Shown: positions 27,592 through 37,949, counted from the stretch's first letter. The stretch is DNA of 64,000 nucleotides from Stutzerimonas stutzeri (GCA_901420285.1 CABDVE010000001.1:1116001-1180000); one strand, 5' to 3'. Numbers and translations are program-made. The notes: generated by a model from the sequence alone, not told the origin.

Positions 27592-30500
27592 TTATTTCCC
27601 CCCTATTTTCATCAAAAGTTCAAATGTATCTGATGATAATACATCAGATAGCGCAAATGGCGCAGACACAGGTATTGCAACAACGGTGGTTATATCTGAT
27701 ACTACTCCAGTAAGCTTATTTTTAGGTACTGTATTTCCTTGTTTGTCATACCATCCCCACATTTGTCCACCCAATAGATCGTGAGTTCCAGCAAATGACT
27801 CTACCGCCATATCAGACAGACTACCTTTCTCATATGGAATTGTTATTCCATATGGCAAATACCATCCTCCTTTTTCTGGTTGATGGCCTCCAGTTGGACC
27901 ATAAAAGTCACTAGCAAAATCATTATTTGGGGTAAATACTTTATCTAGAGTTGGGTATTTATCTCCCCCTTCAAAAGTTATTGTTCCATCATCATTATGA
28001 ACACAATTGCCTACATTAGGATTACAAATAGCATTAATATCTAGTCTAACCCCACCTAACTTAACCCCATCAAAATACCCACTATCATAAGAATCATTTC
28101 GATATACTTGACCAGTCTTAGCATCTTTAATACCTTTAAATAATCTTGAATTGGCCAAAGTCTCCTCTCTCATCTTCGTTGCGGCTAATTGCAAAGTTCC
28201 TTGTGTTATTGCAACATCAGGCGAACCCGATACGATGCCTACCACGGTTTCAAGCAAACGTTTTTGATATTGCAATTTATAAATTGCTCCATAAAGTGCG
28301 GTCTTTTCCTCTTCCGTTTTGGCTTCCTTGATTTGTTTTCTCAATTCAGCCTGTTTTGGAAGCACATAGGCATCAATCATTAAGAAGGCATTTTTACGAA
28401 AATCTTGAGTAACTTTCACTTGAATGTTGAGCTCTTTCATCACCTTGTCTTTATCAAAATGATTTTCCAACTTGCCGGAATGCTGCTCTGCATTATCCGT
28501 AGTTACATCGGTTTTAATGCTATCTAGCGTCTGCTCAACCGTTTCACCGGTTTTCGCCAGTTGTTCCGCTTGGTCTATAATTTCAATATTCTTGGTATTA
28601 ATACCACTTTTTGTCACGCTACTTTGACTTTCTTTATCTCGCCCAATGCCAAATCCTGTTGAGGTTTCTAAAGAATTCCAACCTGTAGCAAGTTGTTTTG
28701 CGTTGTCTTTACCCTGCGCATTTTTGGCTTCTGTGGTCATTTCTCCTCGGTCGTTTCTATAAATTAGATTGCCATTATCATCCACCGCCTGTTTACTACT
28801 TTGTACTTGACCATCTTTCCCAAACGGTGTCTCAAAATTCGCCGCCACACTGCCACTCAAACCAAAGCTTGAACCGCTGTAGTTTGAGTGGTTTTCAATA
28901 TCGGCGTGGGAGAGTGTAGCGGTGGAGATTTGGTTTTTACCGTCATCTTCTGCTTTCTGCGTAGATGTGATAAGCGCACCTTTTAAGTCCGTGTGTTTAT
29001 TGACGTTGATGTCATAGCCATCATCACCTGCATAAATCCCTGCCTGCTCATTTACGCTGGCATGATCGGCGTTAATTTTAGATTGGCTGTAGTTACCGCC
29101 GGCAGAGAAACCGTAGCCCACTGTCACACTACCACTTACATTCATTTGCTTACCTTTGTAAGTGGATTTGTCTTGCAAGCTTTCAATGTTGAGATTTTCA
29201 GCATTGACTTCAACACGCTTGCCTTTCACTTGGCTACCGATGAGGTTGGCATCACCGCCTGCATGAATTGTGGTCTGGCTGTTCATATCGCCTACATGGC
29301 TTGCCACATAAGTGGTTTCATCGCCGTTACCGTAGCCTTTACCATAGTTGCCACCAACCGTAATACCGGCTGCTACACCGCTGCCGACTTTAATCGCTAC
29401 ACCCACATTGAATCCGCTGGATTTGTTGGTACTGCGTTCTTTATGTGTTTGTTCGGCGGCTTTAATGTTTACTTGATTATCAGCGGCAAGATGCGTTCCT
29501 TGTTTGCCGGATACATCAGCGCCTTCTATATAGATGGTCGAGTCTTTGTTCGCCCCTGTTGCCGTGACGTTGACTTTTCCGCCCGCATTGACTTCGCTTG
29601 TAGCAGCGGTTTTGCCCTCGGTATGGGTTTTCGATTCGCTTTTTTGTTGCCCATAGGTAATTTGAATACCGACCAAGCTGTCCACGCCGTCTTTGGTGAT
29701 GTCGGCTGCATCAGCCACACTTTTTACCGCGTCTTTCGCCCCATTCACCGCCTGATAAGCACGATACGCACTCATCCCCGCATTGGCCGCGGCCATCGCG
29801 TTCACTCGGTCATTTTTACTCTGTTCGACTTTTTCTACGGATTGTACCGCGCCTTGCACTGCCTGAAGCGCCGAGAGTATCGGTGAAGTAATGGCGATGG
29901 TTAAGCCTTTTTGTTGGAAGGTTTGTTTGGTGTTGGTTTCGTATCTGTCATCGGCAGCTTGAATGCCGACTTTCTGGGCGAGGATATTCACATCGCCGTT
30001 TACACTACTCACCGTGCTGGCCGTTTGTGTGTAAGTTTTGTCAGCAACGATGTTCGTATTGCCGTTCAAACTTCCCGCCTGACTGCCTTGCGCGTAGCGT
30101 TTGGTTTGGTCGCTTTCGACGGTTTGTTTTTGGACGCCGAATGTAATGCCTATGCCTCCGCCGGTCAGTACGCCGGATTTTTTCTTCGCGTGAAAATCAT
30201 CGGAATAAACGTTATTTTCAGCTTCTTTAATTGCAATGTTTTTTGCACTAACCGTGAAGTCCTTTTCCGACACCGCATTGGAACCTTGCAGCGTAACATC
30301 GCCATGAGTGGATTGAATGTTGATTTTATTCGCATCTAAATTTGATGCTTCCGCCAGATTGTAGTTGTGATTATGGCGACGAATTTCGGTTTTAGATTGG
30401 AACATCCCGCGTTTCGTCCACTTTGTCCCTTCGGCAAGGCTTTCTTTTTGACGGCTTTCTTGAATATTAATGTCACCATAGGAAAGCATATTTATTGTGC

Positions 30501-33500
30501 CGTTACTTGTGGCTGAAACAGCGCGCATTTCAATTTCAGCGTCGCCGATAAAACGACCATCACCTTCAATGTTTAACCGATTTCCTACTTCATTTTGTTG
30601 ATGAAGTTTGTAGTAGTTGTCGCCGTCTTTAATAAAGTGTTGTTTATTTTCCGTTTCAATCGTGCCAAGGTGAAGTTTGTTGCCGGCTTGGAAAGTCGCA
30701 TTGCCTTTGATATCCATATTCGCCCCTTTTACTGTCAACTCTTCTGTTGCATAAAGGGCGATATTGGTATGATTATCTTTATCTCCGGCTTGAATCGTCG
30801 CGATGCGGTCAATATTTTTATGTTTAAAGTGTCCGTTATTCGTCGTTTCAGACAGGGTGCTTTCAATATCAATATTTTTTGCTTTTGCTGTAAGATTTTG
30901 TTCGGCAGAAAGTACACCGCCTAAATTATGCAAACGATTTTTTGCAAATAAATACACATCTCTGCCTTGTAGTTTTCCTCCTTGGTTTTCAATATTGTTT
31001 GCACTCAAGTGCGTAAGATTGCGCCCGGCAATAATACCGCCGTTTTGTACATTACCTTGCGTGTTAATTATCACATCATTCGCGGAGATCAGCGCGCCAC
31101 GGCTGTTTACATGCGCATTACGTCCGACAAGATAAACTTGCGGAGTTAGCACAGTCGTTTTTGTACCGTCTTGCAAGATAACTTCGCGGTTCACCATCCA
31201 AACCATATCTGATGTTAAAGCTTTCATTTGTTCGGCAGAAAGGGCTACGCCCGGAATCAGATTCAGTTTTTTTGCATACAGTACCCCGTTATCCATTAAG
31301 GCCTTGTACTGCTCATAATCGGACAAATAACCGTCTAAGAAACGTCTGCCTGTGAGCTGATTGATTTGTTCGTTAATTAAACGTTGTTCATAAAAACCGT
31401 CACCTAAGCGTTTTAGTTGATTTTGCGGATCGTTATTAAGTTGTTTAAACATATAATCACTACTTAACCATTTACTGCGATCAGTAAAACGCGGATCCGT
31501 TTCCACTAAAAACGAAGAGGTTGAACTCGGATTAATTTTATACAGGCTTCCCTGCGGTAGTGTAATCTCCGGCAAATGGGTTTTAATACCGAGCTCATCT
31601 CGATTTTTCACCATACCCGAAGTGATAGTCCCCGTATTTACAGGATTTCCCGTTAAATCGGTATTTAATGGCGTTTTTTGTGTAACGGAGACGCCTTGAA
31701 AATCCGATTTCTCATCAACGGTTGCACCGACTGAAACAATCGGTTCGCCAATTTTCAATAGTTCTAAACCGAAATTAAAGTGTTGCGTAGCATGTACATC
31801 GTTAAAGGCGCTATGGTGATGGTAATGATTATGCCCTTTGCGGCCTTTTTTCTTTCTCACCCGATATTCTTGCGCAAAATCGCCGTTATCAACAATATTT
31901 ATCTCGCCGATGAGATCCTCGTTATTGAGTCTGGAAAGGGCGCTACTTAAGACTTTATCGCTGCTTTGAAGAAAGGCGTTGTCATCCAATAGTAATTTTT
32001 GTCCCACTAAGATTTGACTGTGTCGGTTATGAAGATTTTCACCGGAAAGATGAAGTTCGCCTCCCATTAAAATCTTACCCGGATCTTGATGTTCAATCGT
32101 ACTGGTGACAGTCGTTCTTGTGAATTCCCAAATCTTCCAGCCGAAGCCTTCAATGCGGTGCCCGTTGGTTAATTGAAAATAGGAATTCGGATTACGACTG
32201 CCGTTATTTAAATTAAAATAGCCGTCTTTGCCGTCACGATAACGATGTATATTACTGCCTAAGGACACTTCTTTAATTCTTTCATGTTTTATTTTATCAT
32301 CCAGTTTTAGATGTAAATCATGATTTAAGAGATGACGGGTTTGCACTCGACCGCTACCTAATGCTTCGATAGTTGCGCTGCCGTTATCAATATCATTAGC
32401 ATAACCGAGCGTTTGATTATTTTGATCCAATTTTCCGCCGATATAGAGATTGCCCAAACTCATAATGAGGGAATGATTGCGATTGACGAGGTTAGCTACG
32501 CCTAAATCGAGACGTTCGCGTGCGGCAATCGTGGCGGCGTTGCCGCCGGCGTCTTCAAGGTTGTTAAGATTTTTCGCTTCTATGGCGAGCCGTCCGCCGT
32601 AAATACGTGCTTTACCGATATTATTGGCTTCGCCGGCTTTAATCAAGGTGGTATTGCCGTCAATTAAACCGAAGTTATCCAGTGTTTGGCTTTGCAGACG
32701 AGTATCCGAAGAGGTAATTTCGGCCTGTGCTTCGTTTCGAATCGTCGCGCCTTCAATCAAAGCGCGATTCCCTACAATAAGATTCGTGTTATTGACAAAA
32801 TCCCCTTGTGTGCGAAACGTTAAATTATGGCCCACCCCGAAGCCTCGATTTAGTGTAAAGCTATCCTTTAAATCAATGGCTAAATCACCTTGGGTATTGA
32901 TTGAACCCTCGTCAACCAAGGATTTCGCCTGCAATGCGGTGCTGATGGCAGAGTCCAGTTTGCCCAACGTATTATCCACTGCCAAAGTAAAACCGGGGTT
33001 AATGATATTAATATGACCGGTAGATAAAATTTCACCTTGTCGATTATTCAATAATTGATTAATGGCAAGATTTGCAGATTTCGCCACATAAATTCCACCG
33101 CCTTGGTTTTCAAGAACATCACCATTTATGACTAAATTGGCTGCTTGAATTCCTTGTGTCGGCGTGGATTGTGTAGCGTTGGTGTGTTGATTATTGATGC
33201 GGGTGATGTTTAGCACTAAGCGCTTGCTAGCACGAACAAGCGAGCCCGCATCACTTTGACCTTGATTATCTAGTACGCTGAAATTGAGTATTGCATTGTC
33301 GGCTTTAATTACACCTTCTTTGTTATCGGCGGTGTCGCCGGACAGCGTCAAATCTTGCGCAGATATTTTCCCTTGCGCATTGTTAAGCTGTTGCGCGTTA
33401 AGCATCAACTCCCGTTCACTTTGAATGAGGCCTTGTTGATTATCTAAAGCGCTTGTTTCAACGGCAGTATGAATACGTGATGAAATAACCCCGTTTTGAT

Positions 33501-35856
33501 TTTGCAGGGTTTGCGTGTTTAGCGTGGTGTTACCTTGGCTATAAATTAAGCCTTGGCGCTGATTATTGAGTGCCGTCACGTTGAGGTGGGCTTGTTTATC
33601 TGAAATCAGCTTGCCGCCATCGTTATCCATCTGTTGCGCAGTAGCTGCGATCTTCGCCCCGATAATTTCCCCCGCTTGGTTAGAAATTGTCTGCGTATTC
33701 AGTGTGATATTACCTTGGCTATAAATTAAGCCTTGGCGCTGATTATTGAGCGCCGTCACATTGAGATGAGTTTGTTCACTTGAAATCAGCTTACCGCCTT
33801 CATTGTTTATCTGCTGTACCGTGATGGAAGCGTTAGTGCTTGAGATTTCACCTTGTCGGTTATTAAGACTTATCGTATTCGCACTTAATTGATATTTGCC
33901 AAAAAGGTTACCGGCTTGATTGTCAATCCGTCCGCCTTGCGCATCCAGTTGCAAACGGTGGTTTGACCAAAGCACACCCTGGCTGTTTTGAATCGATGGA
34001 GTTTGAAGGGATAACACACCCTCAGTTGCGATGTGGCCTCGGCTGTTATTTAATCCTGCGCTCAAGTTTAACGTAAGCGTTTCGCGACCGCGCTGAATCC
34101 AGTTGCCTTGTTGATTATTCAGCTGCGCGCTATTCACCACAAAGTTTTGTGCATTGAGATTTGCCGCTTGCGTATCAATATGCTGCGGCGAAGTTAAACC
34201 TGTTTGCCCTTCACTATATAACGTCGCCTGATTTAACACTAATGGCGATTGGCTTGAGCGAAGGTCAATGCCGTATGCGCTTACCTGGCTTTGCGCTAAA
34301 TCCACCGAAACGGCATCGACGCGTAATTGCCCACCGGCTAAATGTTTGGCGCGGGACGTCACCGTTTCGTTGGCATTGAGCGTAATATTCGCACCTTGCG
34401 CGTGTTGCATTTCTAACCTACGCGTTTTGCCGTCAGTATTCACACCCGCAGCAATTAATGCGTCTTTTTCGGTGTGAATGTTTTGGGCTTGATACATAAT
34501 ATTGCCTTTTGCGATGCTTTCACCACGCTGAGAAATATTTTCTTTCGCTTGATAAGAAATTGTGCCTTGGTGGGCGAGGACGGCGCCGTGTTGTTCAATG
34601 CGGTGCTGTGAGGCGAGTTTAATTCCGCCTTGTTGTGCTTCAATTTTACCGCTATTTTGAATATCGCCTTTGGCTCGGAGGTGGGTTTGTTGGGTTGCGC
34701 TGAGGGTGCCTTCGTTGATAATTCGCCCTTGGCTGTTAATTTGCACGTTGCCTGCCGAGGCGCCGATGTGGCCGGCATTGCGTACGCCTAAACCCGCGCC
34801 GTTATCTACCAGCGTGATTTTCTCGGCATACATGCCGCCGAGGCGGCTGACGTCCACGCTGTAAACCGGATTTTCGGCGTCCTCCGCGTTCAATGCGGTG
34901 CTGTTTTGAGCGTTCAATGCGGTGCTATTTGGGGCGTTCGCGTGGTCGCCAACGTACACGACGCTTTGATTATTCTTGTCGACTTTGTTTTTTCCGGTGG
35001 TGACTTTAATGCCTTTGTTCGCCCACAGGCCGCCGTCGATTTGCGCGCGTTCGGCGATGATGTCGGTGTAATCGGCTTGGCGGTTGTCCAGCCCGTTGCC
35101 GCCAACGCTGAGCTTGCCGCCTTTGACTTCAAAGCCTTTTAATTCGCCGTTTTCCATTTGTGCGCGGCCCGTCGTCATTGTTGCTCTGCCGGCGTTGATG
35201 ATGCCGCAGCCGTCGCACGCAATGCCGTTCGGGTTGGCAATCACTACATCGGCTTTTCGCCCTGCCACTTCCACGTAGCCTTTTAAGCGGCTCGGATTTG
35301 CCGAATTCACTTCGTTTAAAATCACTTTCGCTTCGCCACGCGCCAAATTCGGGTTGCCCTGCACCCAGCCGGCCATCTGTGTTTGTGCGGCGTTGCGCGC
35401 ATTGTTTAAAATCGCGCCTTTTTCAGCGACGTCAAATTGAGCATATTGATTACGCGACACGCCCGCCGCGCTCGGCGTTTGGATGTTCACTTGCGGCAAG
35501 CCGTTGGCGGTGTGCAGAATCGTTGCTTGTTGATTGCTTGGTGCGGATTTATCGGCGCGAATGGCCATTTCCGCCGCACCGTTTGGCACCGCATTGGCGG
35601 TCGGATTCGGCGCCGCCAAGGCGCTTTCGGACAAACTCACCCAACCCAAAGCCAACATCAGCCCGAAACAAAGCGGCTTTAAAGACAGCGTCAATGCGGT
35701 GCTATTTTGAAGGTTCAATGCGGTGCTATTTTGACCTTCCGCCACCGCTTGATTGTTTTCATCCGCCGCTTTACCTTGCGCTTTTGCCAATTCGGACACG
35801 ACCACCGGTTGATTTAACACGCGGCTGAAAATAACTTTGTAGTGATGTTTGTTCAT
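27592..35856 (-). CDS. cdiA: Two-partner secretion exoprotein / CdiA-like contact-dependent toxin
   Basis: A 2754-aa filamentous haemagglutinin-type protein exported through the CdiB-like pore. The N-terminus has the extended signal region (MNKHHYKVIFSRVLNQPVVV) and a late signal peptide ending ESALAAP. The TPS secretion domain follows with GNPNLARGEA and NPNGIACDGCG, then long stretches of beta-helical haemagglutinin repeats (QGLIYSQGN, LNNQRQG units). A C-terminal region after ~2450 has VESFAGTHDLLGG and a hydrophobic end (TTVVAIPVSAPFALS). No VENN motif is seen, so the start of the toxic tip is unclear. Seven CAATGCGGTGC-type elements are embedded in frame, most encoding NSTALN-like peptides. 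Immunity-like genes follow. Confidence 0.93.
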   Translation of the reverse strand: MNKHHYKVIFSRVLNQPVVVSELAKAQGKAADENNQAVAEGQNSTALNLQNSTALTLSLKPLCFGLMLALGWVSLSESALAAPNPTANAVPNGAAEMAIRADKSAPSNQQATILHTANGLPQVNIQTPSAAGVSRNQYAQFDVAEKGAILNNARNAAQTQMAGWVQGNPNLARGEAKVILNEVNSANPSRLKGYVEVAGRKADVVIANPNGIACDGCGIINAGRATMTTGRAQMENGELKGFEVKGGKLSVGGNGLDNRQADYTDIIAERAQIDGGLWANKGIKVTTGKNKVDKNNQSVVYVGDHANAPNSTALNAQNSTALNAEDAENPVYSVDVSRLGGMYAEKITLVDNGAGLGVRNAGHIGASAGNVQINSQGRIINEGTLSATQQTHLRAKGDIQNSGKIEAQQGGIKLASQHRIEQHGAVLAHQGTISYQAKENISQRGESIAKGNIMYQAQNIHTEKDALIAAGVNTDGKTRRLEMQHAQGANITLNANETVTSRAKHLAGGQLRVDAVSVDLAQSQVSAYGIDLRSSQSPLVLNQATLYSEGQTGLTSPQHIDTQAANLNAQNFVVNSAQLNNQQGNWIQRGRETLTLNLSAGLNNSRGHIATEGVLSLQTPSIQNSQGVLWSNHRLQLDAQGGRIDNQAGNLFGKYQLSANTISLNNRQGEISSTNASITVQQINNEGGKLISSEQTHLNVTALNNQRQGLIYSQGNITLNTQTISNQAGEIIGAKIAATAQQMDNDGGKLISDKQAHLNVTALNNQRQGLIYSQGNTTLNTQTLQNQNGVISSRIHTAVETSALDNQQGLIQSERELMLNAQQLNNAQGKISAQDLTLSGDTADNKEGVIKADNAILNFSVLDNQGQSDAGSLVRASKRLVLNITRINNQHTNATQSTPTQGIQAANLVINGDVLENQGGGIYVAKSANLAINQLLNNRQGEILSTGHINIINPGFTLAVDNTLGKLDSAISTALQAKSLVDEGSINTQGDLAIDLKDSFTLNRGFGVGHNLTFRTQGDFVNNTNLIVGNRALIEGATIRNEAQAEITSSDTRLQSQTLDNFGLIDGNTTLIKAGEANNIGKARIYGGRLAIEAKNLNNLEDAGGNAATIAARERLDLGVANLVNRNHSLIMSLGNLYIGGKLDQNNQTLGYANDIDNGSATIEALGSGRVQTRHLLNHDLHLKLDDKIKHERIKEVSLGSNIHRYRDGKDGYFNLNNGSRNPNSYFQLTNGHRIEGFGWKIWEFTRTTVTSTIEHQDPGKILMGGELHLSGENLHNRHSQILVGQKLLLDDNAFLQSSDKVLSSALSRLNNEDLIGEINIVDNGDFAQEYRVRKKKGRKGHNHYHHHSAFNDVHATQHFNFGLELLKIGEPIVSVGATVDEKSDFQGVSVTQKTPLNTDLTGNPVNTGTITSGMVKNRDELGIKTHLPEITLPQGSLYKINPSSTSSFLVETDPRFTDRSKWLSSDYMFKQLNNDPQNQLKRLGDGFYEQRLINEQINQLTGRRFLDGYLSDYEQYKALMDNGVLYAKKLNLIPGVALSAEQMKALTSDMVWMVNREVILQDGTKTTVLTPQVYLVGRNAHVNSRGALISANDVIINTQGNVQNGGIIAGRNLTHLSANNIENQGGKLQGRDVYLFAKNRLHNLGGVLSAEQNLTAKAKNIDIESTLSETTNNGHFKHKNIDRIATIQAGDKDNHTNIALYATEELTVKGANMDIKGNATFQAGNKLHLGTIETENKQHFIKDGDNYYKLHQQNEVGNRLNIEGDGRFIGDAEIEMRAVSATSNGTINMLSYGDINIQESRQKESLAEGTKWTKRGMFQSKTEIRRHNHNYNLAEASNLDANKINIQSTHGDVTLQGSNAVSEKDFTVSAKNIAIKEAENNVYSDDFHAKKKSGVLTGGGIGITFGVQKQTVESDQTKRYAQGSQAGSLNGNTNIVADKTYTQTASTVSSVNGDVNILAQKVGIQAADDRYETNTKQTFQQKGLTIAITSPILSALQAVQGAVQSVEKVEQSKNDRVNAMAAANAGMSAYRAYQAVNGAKDAVKSVADAADITKDGVDSLVGIQITYGQQKSESKTHTEGKTAATSEVNAGGKVNVTATGANKDSTIYIEGADVSGKQGTHLAADNQVNIKAAEQTHKERSTNKSSGFNVGVAIKVGSGVAAGITVGGNYGKGYGNGDETTYVASHVGDMNSQTTIHAGGDANLIGSQVKGKRVEVNAENLNIESLQDKSTYKGKQMNVSGSVTVGYGFSAGGNYSQSKINADHASVNEQAGIYAGDDGYDINVNKHTDLKGALITSTQKAEDDGKNQISTATLSHADIENHSNYSGSSFGLSGSVAANFETPFGKDGQVQSSKQAVDDNGNLIYRNDRGEMTTEAKNAQGKDNAKQLATGWNSLETSTGFGIGRDKESQSSVTKSGINTKNIEIIDQAEQLAKTGETVEQTLDSIKTDVTTDNAEQHSGKLENHFDKDKVMKELNIQVKVTQDFRKNAFLMIDAYVLPKQAELRKQIKEAKTEEEKTALYGAIYKLQYQKRLLETVVGIVSGSPDVAITQGTLQLAATKMREETLANSRLFKGIKDAKTGQVYRNDSYDSGYFDGVKLGGVRLDINAICNPNVGNCVHNDDGTITFEGGDKYPTLDKVFTPNNDFASDFYGPTGGHQPEKGGWYLPYGITIPYEKGSLSDMAVESFAGTHDLLGGQMWGWYDKQGNTVPKNKLTGVVSDITTVVAIPVSAPFALSDVLSSDTFELLMKIGGK

Positions 35857-35868
35857 TGTTTTTTTTCC

Positions 35869-35920
35869 TTTATTTCTTTATTTATTTCTTTCTTCTTTAT
35901 TTCTTTCTTCTTTATTTCAG
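35869..35920 (-). repeat. Tandem A/G-rich repeat in the cdiA 5' untranslated region
   Basis: On the minus strand AAATAAAGAAGAAAG occurs twice in tandem, followed by partial units AAATAAATAAAG and AAATAAAGG, ending about 13 bases before the cdiA ATG. Changes in copy number would alter the leader or promoter spacing, as in other phase-variable surface genes. Only sequence suggests this. Confidence 0.6.
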
Positions 35921-35953
35921 ATGGAACCTTAGCGCATAGAGCATGCTTTTTAT

Positions 35954-37792
35954 TTAAAAACGATAACTGAGGTTGAATCCCGTCGTGACATGACTTGTCC
36001 GAAATCCTTCCGGTTTACGTATCGGCGTGCCGACAAAATATTCGTAATTTAAGCCCCAAAGTTTGCCACGTAGGCCGATGACGCCGCCGGTCAATTTATT
36101 GCCCACTTGCCATTCCGGTCGGCTTGAACGCACTTCGCCGTGGTCAAGACCGAGGTAGAGTTCGTGGCCTTTGTTCATGACGTTCCATGCCAATTCATTG
36201 CGCCACAGCCAGCCGCGTTCGCCGGACAAGGTTAGTTCACCGTCAAAGCCGCGCACGCTGTAACGCCCGCCGAGGCTGAATTTGTCTTGTTGCACCAGTG
36301 GCGTAAGGTGCCATTGGGCGTTCCAGTTGGTGTTAAAACGAAAGGCTTGGTTGTGAATGCTGAAGGGGTAGGTGAAATCGAGTGAAGCGGTGAGAATTTG
36401 CATTCGGGAAGTGCCTTCGCCGAAGGCTTCTTCCGGGGCGCGCAGCGCGCGATGGGCACCGGTGCCGCGTTTGTAATTGGCGGTAAGTTGAAGCGTGGCC
36501 TGCCCGAGATATTGCGTATGGCTCAGTCCCACTTCCCAGCCGGCCGTTCGGCGACGTTGCACTTCGATTTCGGTGTCATTGATGTAATTGGACGATTGGC
36601 GCGCCCACAGCGCCGCATTGAGATAGGTTTTGTGTTGACTGCCACGGGTAATCAAACGGCTTAAATTCGCTTTCATTTGTCGGCTTTCGCCGGAATAGGT
36701 GTAGGATTCAAAGGCGCCGGCAACGGTTTGATGATAAGTGTAACGCGAGCCGGAAAGGGCGAATAGATAATTTTGCCAAGGAATCGAATAATACAGGCTG
36801 ATATTTTTGCTGCCGTAATCGCCTTCGGCTTTGTCGCTGTCGCGTTTGAAACTGCGCGTGCCGCTAAGGTAAAACAGGTCGTTTAAGCGCAGTGCATTGT
36901 CCCAAGAAAAGGTTGCCGAGCCTTGCAAACGCCCGGTTGTCTTTGTGCCGGCATCGTCTAAACCAAGGGTTAAATGAAAAGGCAGGCTTTGTTTATATTG
37001 AATCACCACGTCCGTTTCGCCCACCGAGTCGGTAGGCGCCAATTCAATATCGCTCTCCGCACTCGGCACACGTTTTAAATTTTCCAGACCTTGCTCAATA
37101 TCGCGCACATTTAATATATCGCCCTGCGCTATCGGCATGGCAAACCACAAAGTACCGCGCGTAGCAAAGGGAATCGCGCTTCGGTCTTGTAATTGAATGC
37201 GCCCGACTTTGCCCGGAATCACCGTGAGCACTAACCTTCCCGAACGCAAATCTTGTGGCGCCACCACCACGCGCGTGGTTACAAAGCCATCATCAATCAG
37301 CTGATTTTGAATGCGACGCAACAGCACATTAATACCTTGCGAACCGATACAGGCCGGCAGGGCAAAATCACCTTCGGCATAGGCGGCCTGCAAGGCCCAA
37401 GAAAAACGGCTTAGTTGAATCCGTTGCAGCGGTTTAGATGTCGTTTTGAGCACCGCATTGGCGGGTTGGTCGGTATCGGCATTAGCACCGGTATTGACAT
37501 CGGCATCGACATCGGTATTAGCATTGGCATTGAAATCGGTGAGAACCAGTTGATTAATCGGAAAGCATGGTGCTTCGTTGACCGGAAAAGCAGCAGATTT
37601 CGTTTTTTCGCTTTCTAAGTGCACGTTTGGATTTTGCACTTGCTGCGCTTGAATTTCTGCATCAAGCGCGGTTTGTTGTTGCTGTTGGCGGGCACTGAAT
37701 TGCTTTTCGGCGGTGGAGGGGGTAGAGGGTGCGGCCTCTATAAAAGAGGGAAGGCTTAGACAAAGTACAGGAAATAGGTAAGTCGGTTTCAT
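35954..37792 (-). CDS. cdiB: TpsB/CdiB outer membrane transporter
   Basis: A 612-aa ShlB/FhaC/HecB-family protein that secretes CdiA across the outer membrane. After a signal peptide comes a periplasmic part with POTRA-like motifs (CFPINQLVL, GSQGINVLLRRIQNQLIDDGFVTTRV, VIPGKVGRI), and then a 16-strand barrel ending in FNLSYRF with a terminal aromatic residue. The conserved loop-6-type RGFDGE motif is present in YSVRGFDGELTLSG. Residues ~85-110 form a low-complexity N/D/A/T insertion from hexamer repeats. It lies 97 bases upstream of cdiA, in one operon. Confidence 0.94.
   Translation of the reverse strand: MKPTYLFPVLCLSLPSFIEAAPSTPSTAEKQFSARQQQQQTALDAEIQAQQVQNPNVHLESEKTKSAAFPVNEAPCFPINQLVLTDFNANANTDVDADVNTGANADTDQPANAVLKTTSKPLQRIQLSRFSWALQAAYAEGDFALPACIGSQGINVLLRRIQNQLIDDGFVTTRVVVAPQDLRSGRLVLTVIPGKVGRIQLQDRSAIPFATRGTLWFAMPIAQGDILNVRDIEQGLENLKRVPSAESDIELAPTDSVGETDVVIQYKQSLPFHLTLGLDDAGTKTTGRLQGSATFSWDNALRLNDLFYLSGTRSFKRDSDKAEGDYGSKNISLYYSIPWQNYLFALSGSRYTYHQTVAGAFESYTYSGESRQMKANLSRLITRGSQHKTYLNAALWARQSSNYINDTEIEVQRRRTAGWEVGLSHTQYLGQATLQLTANYKRGTGAHRALRAPEEAFGEGTSRMQILTASLDFTYPFSIHNQAFRFNTNWNAQWHLTPLVQQDKFSLGGRYSVRGFDGELTLSGERGWLWRNELAWNVMNKGHELYLGLDHGEVRSSRPEWQVGNKLTGGVIGLRGKLWGLNYEYFVGTPIRKPEGFRTSHVTTGFNLSYRF
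37469..37540 (-). repeat. Hexamer microsatellite inside cdiB
   Basis: A run of variants of GGTATT/GGCATT/GACATC/AGCATT encodes an Asn/Asp/Ala/Thr-rich linker just before the first POTRA region. Because the unit is six bases, gain or loss would change linker length without a frameshift. A repeat element (AGCACCGCATTGG, ~37449) abuts it. Confidence 0.7.
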
Positions 37793-37933
37793 ATTTTTCT
37801 CAATTAAAAATTTAGCGAGAGAGTAGGGCGGTTAAACACAGGATGCAAAGGAGGAGCGAAAATTCTGTGATCCGATTCAATTTTTAGAAGAAAAACGGGT
37901 TAAAAATCGTTAATTTATGGAAATTCTGTAATC

Positions 37934-37949
37934 TGTGATCCCTCTCACA
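37934..37949. promoter_or_regulatory. CRP site upstream of the symporter-sulfatase operon
   Basis: TGTGATCCCTCTCACA has perfect TGTGA and TCACA half-sites with a 6-base spacer, about 85 bases before the symporter start. It implies cAMP-CRP control. Divergent cdiB begins about 140 bases away on the other side and might also be affected. Confidence 0.7.

Noticed and set aside
28993-29886. 297-codon open frame on the plus strand opposite cdiA
   Set aside because: It lies wholly antisense to the haemagglutinin repeats of cdiA, whose codon pattern leaves open frames on the other strand. It has no recognisable domain or ribosome-binding site.
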